Shown here: positions 62,112 through 64,000 of the stretch, piece by piece
How positions within the stretch are numbered: the stretch's first letter is position 1
How the letters are laid out: the number at the start of each line of letters is the position of its first letter
DNA from: Rhea pennata
Taxonomy: Eukaryota > Chordata > Aves > Rheiformes > Rheidae
Length of the DNA: 64,000 nucleotides
NCBI RefSeq assembly: GCF_028389875.1
Contig: NC_084665.1
Coordinates: forward strand, 124,266,602 to 124,330,601
Direction of reading: 5' to 3'
Made by a program: the position numbers and the translations under genes
The notes under the pieces: model-generated
What the model was told of the DNA's origin: nothing
Databases searched by the model: none
Seen by the model: only the letters and a program-made list of their open reading frames with translations

Positions 62112-63693
62112 CTAGAAAAGAAAGCAAAGCACATGAATGAAATTTCATGTTAACCAGTGTTCATGACTGATTTGTAGTACTACTCTCAAATTGTCTACTA
62201 TGTACTTATTTGCTCTTCATTCTTTTTACTTATTTAGTATTTTCCTACTTCAATTTCTTTTCCTCTGGTCACTTTGTTCCTCTACACCCCACTTACCCAT
62301 CCTTTAAATAGTATTTTAGAAAAAGAAATCCTAATTAGAAGCTTCTTTCTATCTATTTCCTTCTTTTGCATAGAGGTCTGAATTTCCATATCTCTTAAAG
62401 CTTTCAAGAAACAGTTTTATGCCAGAATTCCTATCAGGGCATTGTTGATGAACTTTGCAATCTGAAGAACGGAGCCTCAGCAATTAGCTTAGTTATCTCA
62501 GCAAACTGAGCACTGTACTTTTATCTTCTGTCTGTTAAAAGAGAAAGCGCTCTTGGTACTCTTCTACTCTACCCCACCCTTTCCGAAGGGCTTTGCCTGC
62601 TACAAGGAACGATGGAGTCAAAATACAAATTATGTTTCTCCCAGTCTCTGCTTATGCTGAGTGCAACTTTTCTCTCCCTAGTATTTCTACCTGTGGGAGA
62701 AAAACCTTTACCCCAAGATTTTTTGTTTTCAGATGCTCCTCCCTAATGAAAAGCAGCCCTTTTTCATGCTGCACTAGACAGGAATAACGCCAATTTTTTT
62801 GAAGTTTTACTATTTTTTCCATAGGAGTCTGTGAATGAACTAACACACTCCAGCCAGTATTCACTTTCTGCTGCATCTGATCTTAGTCTAGGTTGGAATG
62901 CTTATGCTAACATAAACGTTTTTGGCATCCTTTCTATAAACTTTCCTAGCTACTTCAAACTTGAAATCTGCGTGATTTCTTCAACCTTTGCACTGGTATT
63001 ATTAGCAAGTTACCACACTGGTATTATTAGCAAGTTACCACACTGGTATTATTAGCAAGTTACCATCTGTTTCAACAGCTGTCTCCATCTTTGTGTGGAT
63101 TTCTAGTTGTTTCTCTTGACAGTCATCAGAAAGAATGCTTGCAGTATTGGAAATTCCATCTTTGTTTTTGGATGTTGCTGCTAATGTCAGCTCTGTATTG
63201 ATGGTCTCATCTCTGCCCTCACTGCCAGCAGAGAAGACAAGAGGAATCTTCTGAAAACTGTCATCATCACCACCACATTCCTGGCTGTCACTGGTTTCAT
63301 TTATCTCTGCAGGGTCCATTCTGCAAGTTGATGTAGGCAATACATAATTTTGATTGTATTTATCCTTGCTTAGACCACACTTATCACCTAAAGAAAAGAA
63401 TGCTGATGTTGATTTGTCACACACACTTTGCGCAACCCGTTTTTCTTCGAAGTATTTTATATGCTCATCCTTATTTGAAAGAGTCTTTTCTTCCCAACTC
63501 TGTAAACTATTGTTTTCATTTGAAGGTATCAGATTGCTTTTTAAAAAACTATTATCTAAGTTAGCCTCCTGCTTGTCCTTTTCCTTCAGCCCAGGAAACA
63601 ATGTTGCCTGCTCTTCACTTTCATCTTGGAGAAAATCATCATCATTCAGCACAAAGATAGTGATTGGGAGAACAATTTCAAAAACATCTGACC
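59434..63693 (-). CDS. C2H2 zinc-finger protein, 17 fingers, last two coding exons (5' part beyond window)
   Basis: Probably a nuclear DNA-binding regulator. Two exons join in phase (G|AT) across the intron 63063-62112 to give about 1,100 residues, open at the N-terminus. The upstream exon is acidic, Ser-rich and without known motif. The last exon holds two finger clusters: seven fingers, a Glu/Asp-rich linker of about 145 residues, then ten fingers. Finger 10 has Phe in place of the first Cys. Several links are of the classic TGEKPY/F type. No KRAB, SCAN or BTB domain is visible, but the N-terminus is missing. The gene lies upstream of CDC5L on the same strand, about 4.1 kb from its start. 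I do not recognise the family member. It is a real, intact gene by ORF length, finger spacing and splice phase. Confidence 0.9.
62112..63063 (-). other. Last intron of the zinc-finger gene
   Basis: A GT-AG intron of 952 nt in phase 1. Its 5' end carries a triplicated 25-bp unit that repeats the splice donor. The rest is T/A-rich with no feature seen. Confidence 0.85.
62992..63066 (-). repeat. Three tandem copies of a 25-bp unit spanning a splice donor
   Basis: Copies at 62992-63016, 63017-63041 and 63042-63066; the last differs only at its final base. In the transcript each begins with a donor-like G|GTAACT. The copy next to the exon supplies the donor used here (GT at 63063-63062). Confidence 0.95.
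63064..63693 (-). CDS. Zinc-finger gene, penultimate coding exon
   Basis: A 630-nt exon starting after TGTTCTTAG at 63694 and ending at CAGATG|GTAACT, phase 1 at both ends. It codes about 209 residues with a hydrophobic start (VFEIVLPITIFVL), then acidic Ser/Asn/Asp-rich sequence (NDDDFLQDESEEQ). No finger or other known domain is seen. The exon may be a regulatory or transactivation region, but that is inference. Confidence 0.85.
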
Positions 63694-64000
63694 CTAAGAA
63701 CAGAAAAAGAGAGTATTAATATTGCCTGGAAAACACCAAACACAACCGATTTTCTTAAGCCTACAGGTTAATAAAGAGCACACTATCCCACAGCTACAAG
63801 ATACAGCACCTGCATTTCTTCAACTTTTCCACATACACCTAACAACTGGTATATATCATTGCTGTCTGCAGTTATGCCATACTGCAACACTCATCAGGCA
63901 CAGAAGGAAACATGGTATCATTTACATGCACCCTAGAAGTGCCTAGCATTCATTTATCTACAGAAGCTGTATAGATGCTGCAGAGCTCACTCTTTTATGT
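63694..64000. other. Intron of the zinc-finger gene running out of the window
   Basis: It begins on the minus strand with a pyrimidine-rich acceptor (CTCTCTTTTTCTGTTCTTAG). No further exon could be identified before the edge. Confidence 0.6.

Noticed and set aside
62112..62148. Met at 62148 as the start of the zinc-finger protein
   Set aside because: It lies upstream of a good acceptor (CTTTTCTAG) that joins in phase with the 63064-63693 exon; the Met is intronic.
62992..63066. CRISPR-like array
   Set aside because: Three direct 25-bp units without spacers, in a vertebrate intron.

Overview
The window looks like bird (or at least sauropsid) nuclear DNA. It has long AT-rich introns, a sharp CpG island and many simple runs. 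It carries several CR1 LINE fragments whose 3' ends have the avian form, and one tRNA-derived SINE with the same CR1 tail. I cannot name the species.

Layout. Positions 1-18,200 hold no gene I can support: only simple repeats, homopolymers and short degenerate repeat traces. Positions 18,590-55,314 on the minus strand carry CDC5L, the Myb-domain splicing factor of the PRP19 complex. All 16 coding exons could be placed by splice sites and reading phase. They join without a gap into 2,412 nt, or 803 residues plus stop. The largest intron (14) is about 12.4 kb. CR1 copies lie in introns 1 (two) and 9, older CR1-like remnants in introns 13, 14 and 15, and the SINE in intron 15.

The CDC5L promoter is a CpG island at about 55,120-55,600 with NRF1-type palindromes and a row of GC boxes. 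A 56-bp sequence occurs on both sides of it in opposite orientation (53 of 56 bases identical). From 55,600 to 59,433 there is non-coding sequence with one old LINE remnant. At 59,434-63,693, also on the minus strand, are the last two coding exons of a C2H2 zinc-finger gene with 17 fingers. Its 5' exons lie beyond the right edge, and I do not recognise the family member.

CDC5L and the zinc-finger gene are arranged head to tail, with no sign that they work together. I found no new multi-gene system. The points most worth a second look are the tRNA-Val/CR1 SINE, the triplicated three-finger module of the zinc-finger protein, the triplicated 5' splice site in its last intron, and the inverted repeat around the CDC5L promoter.
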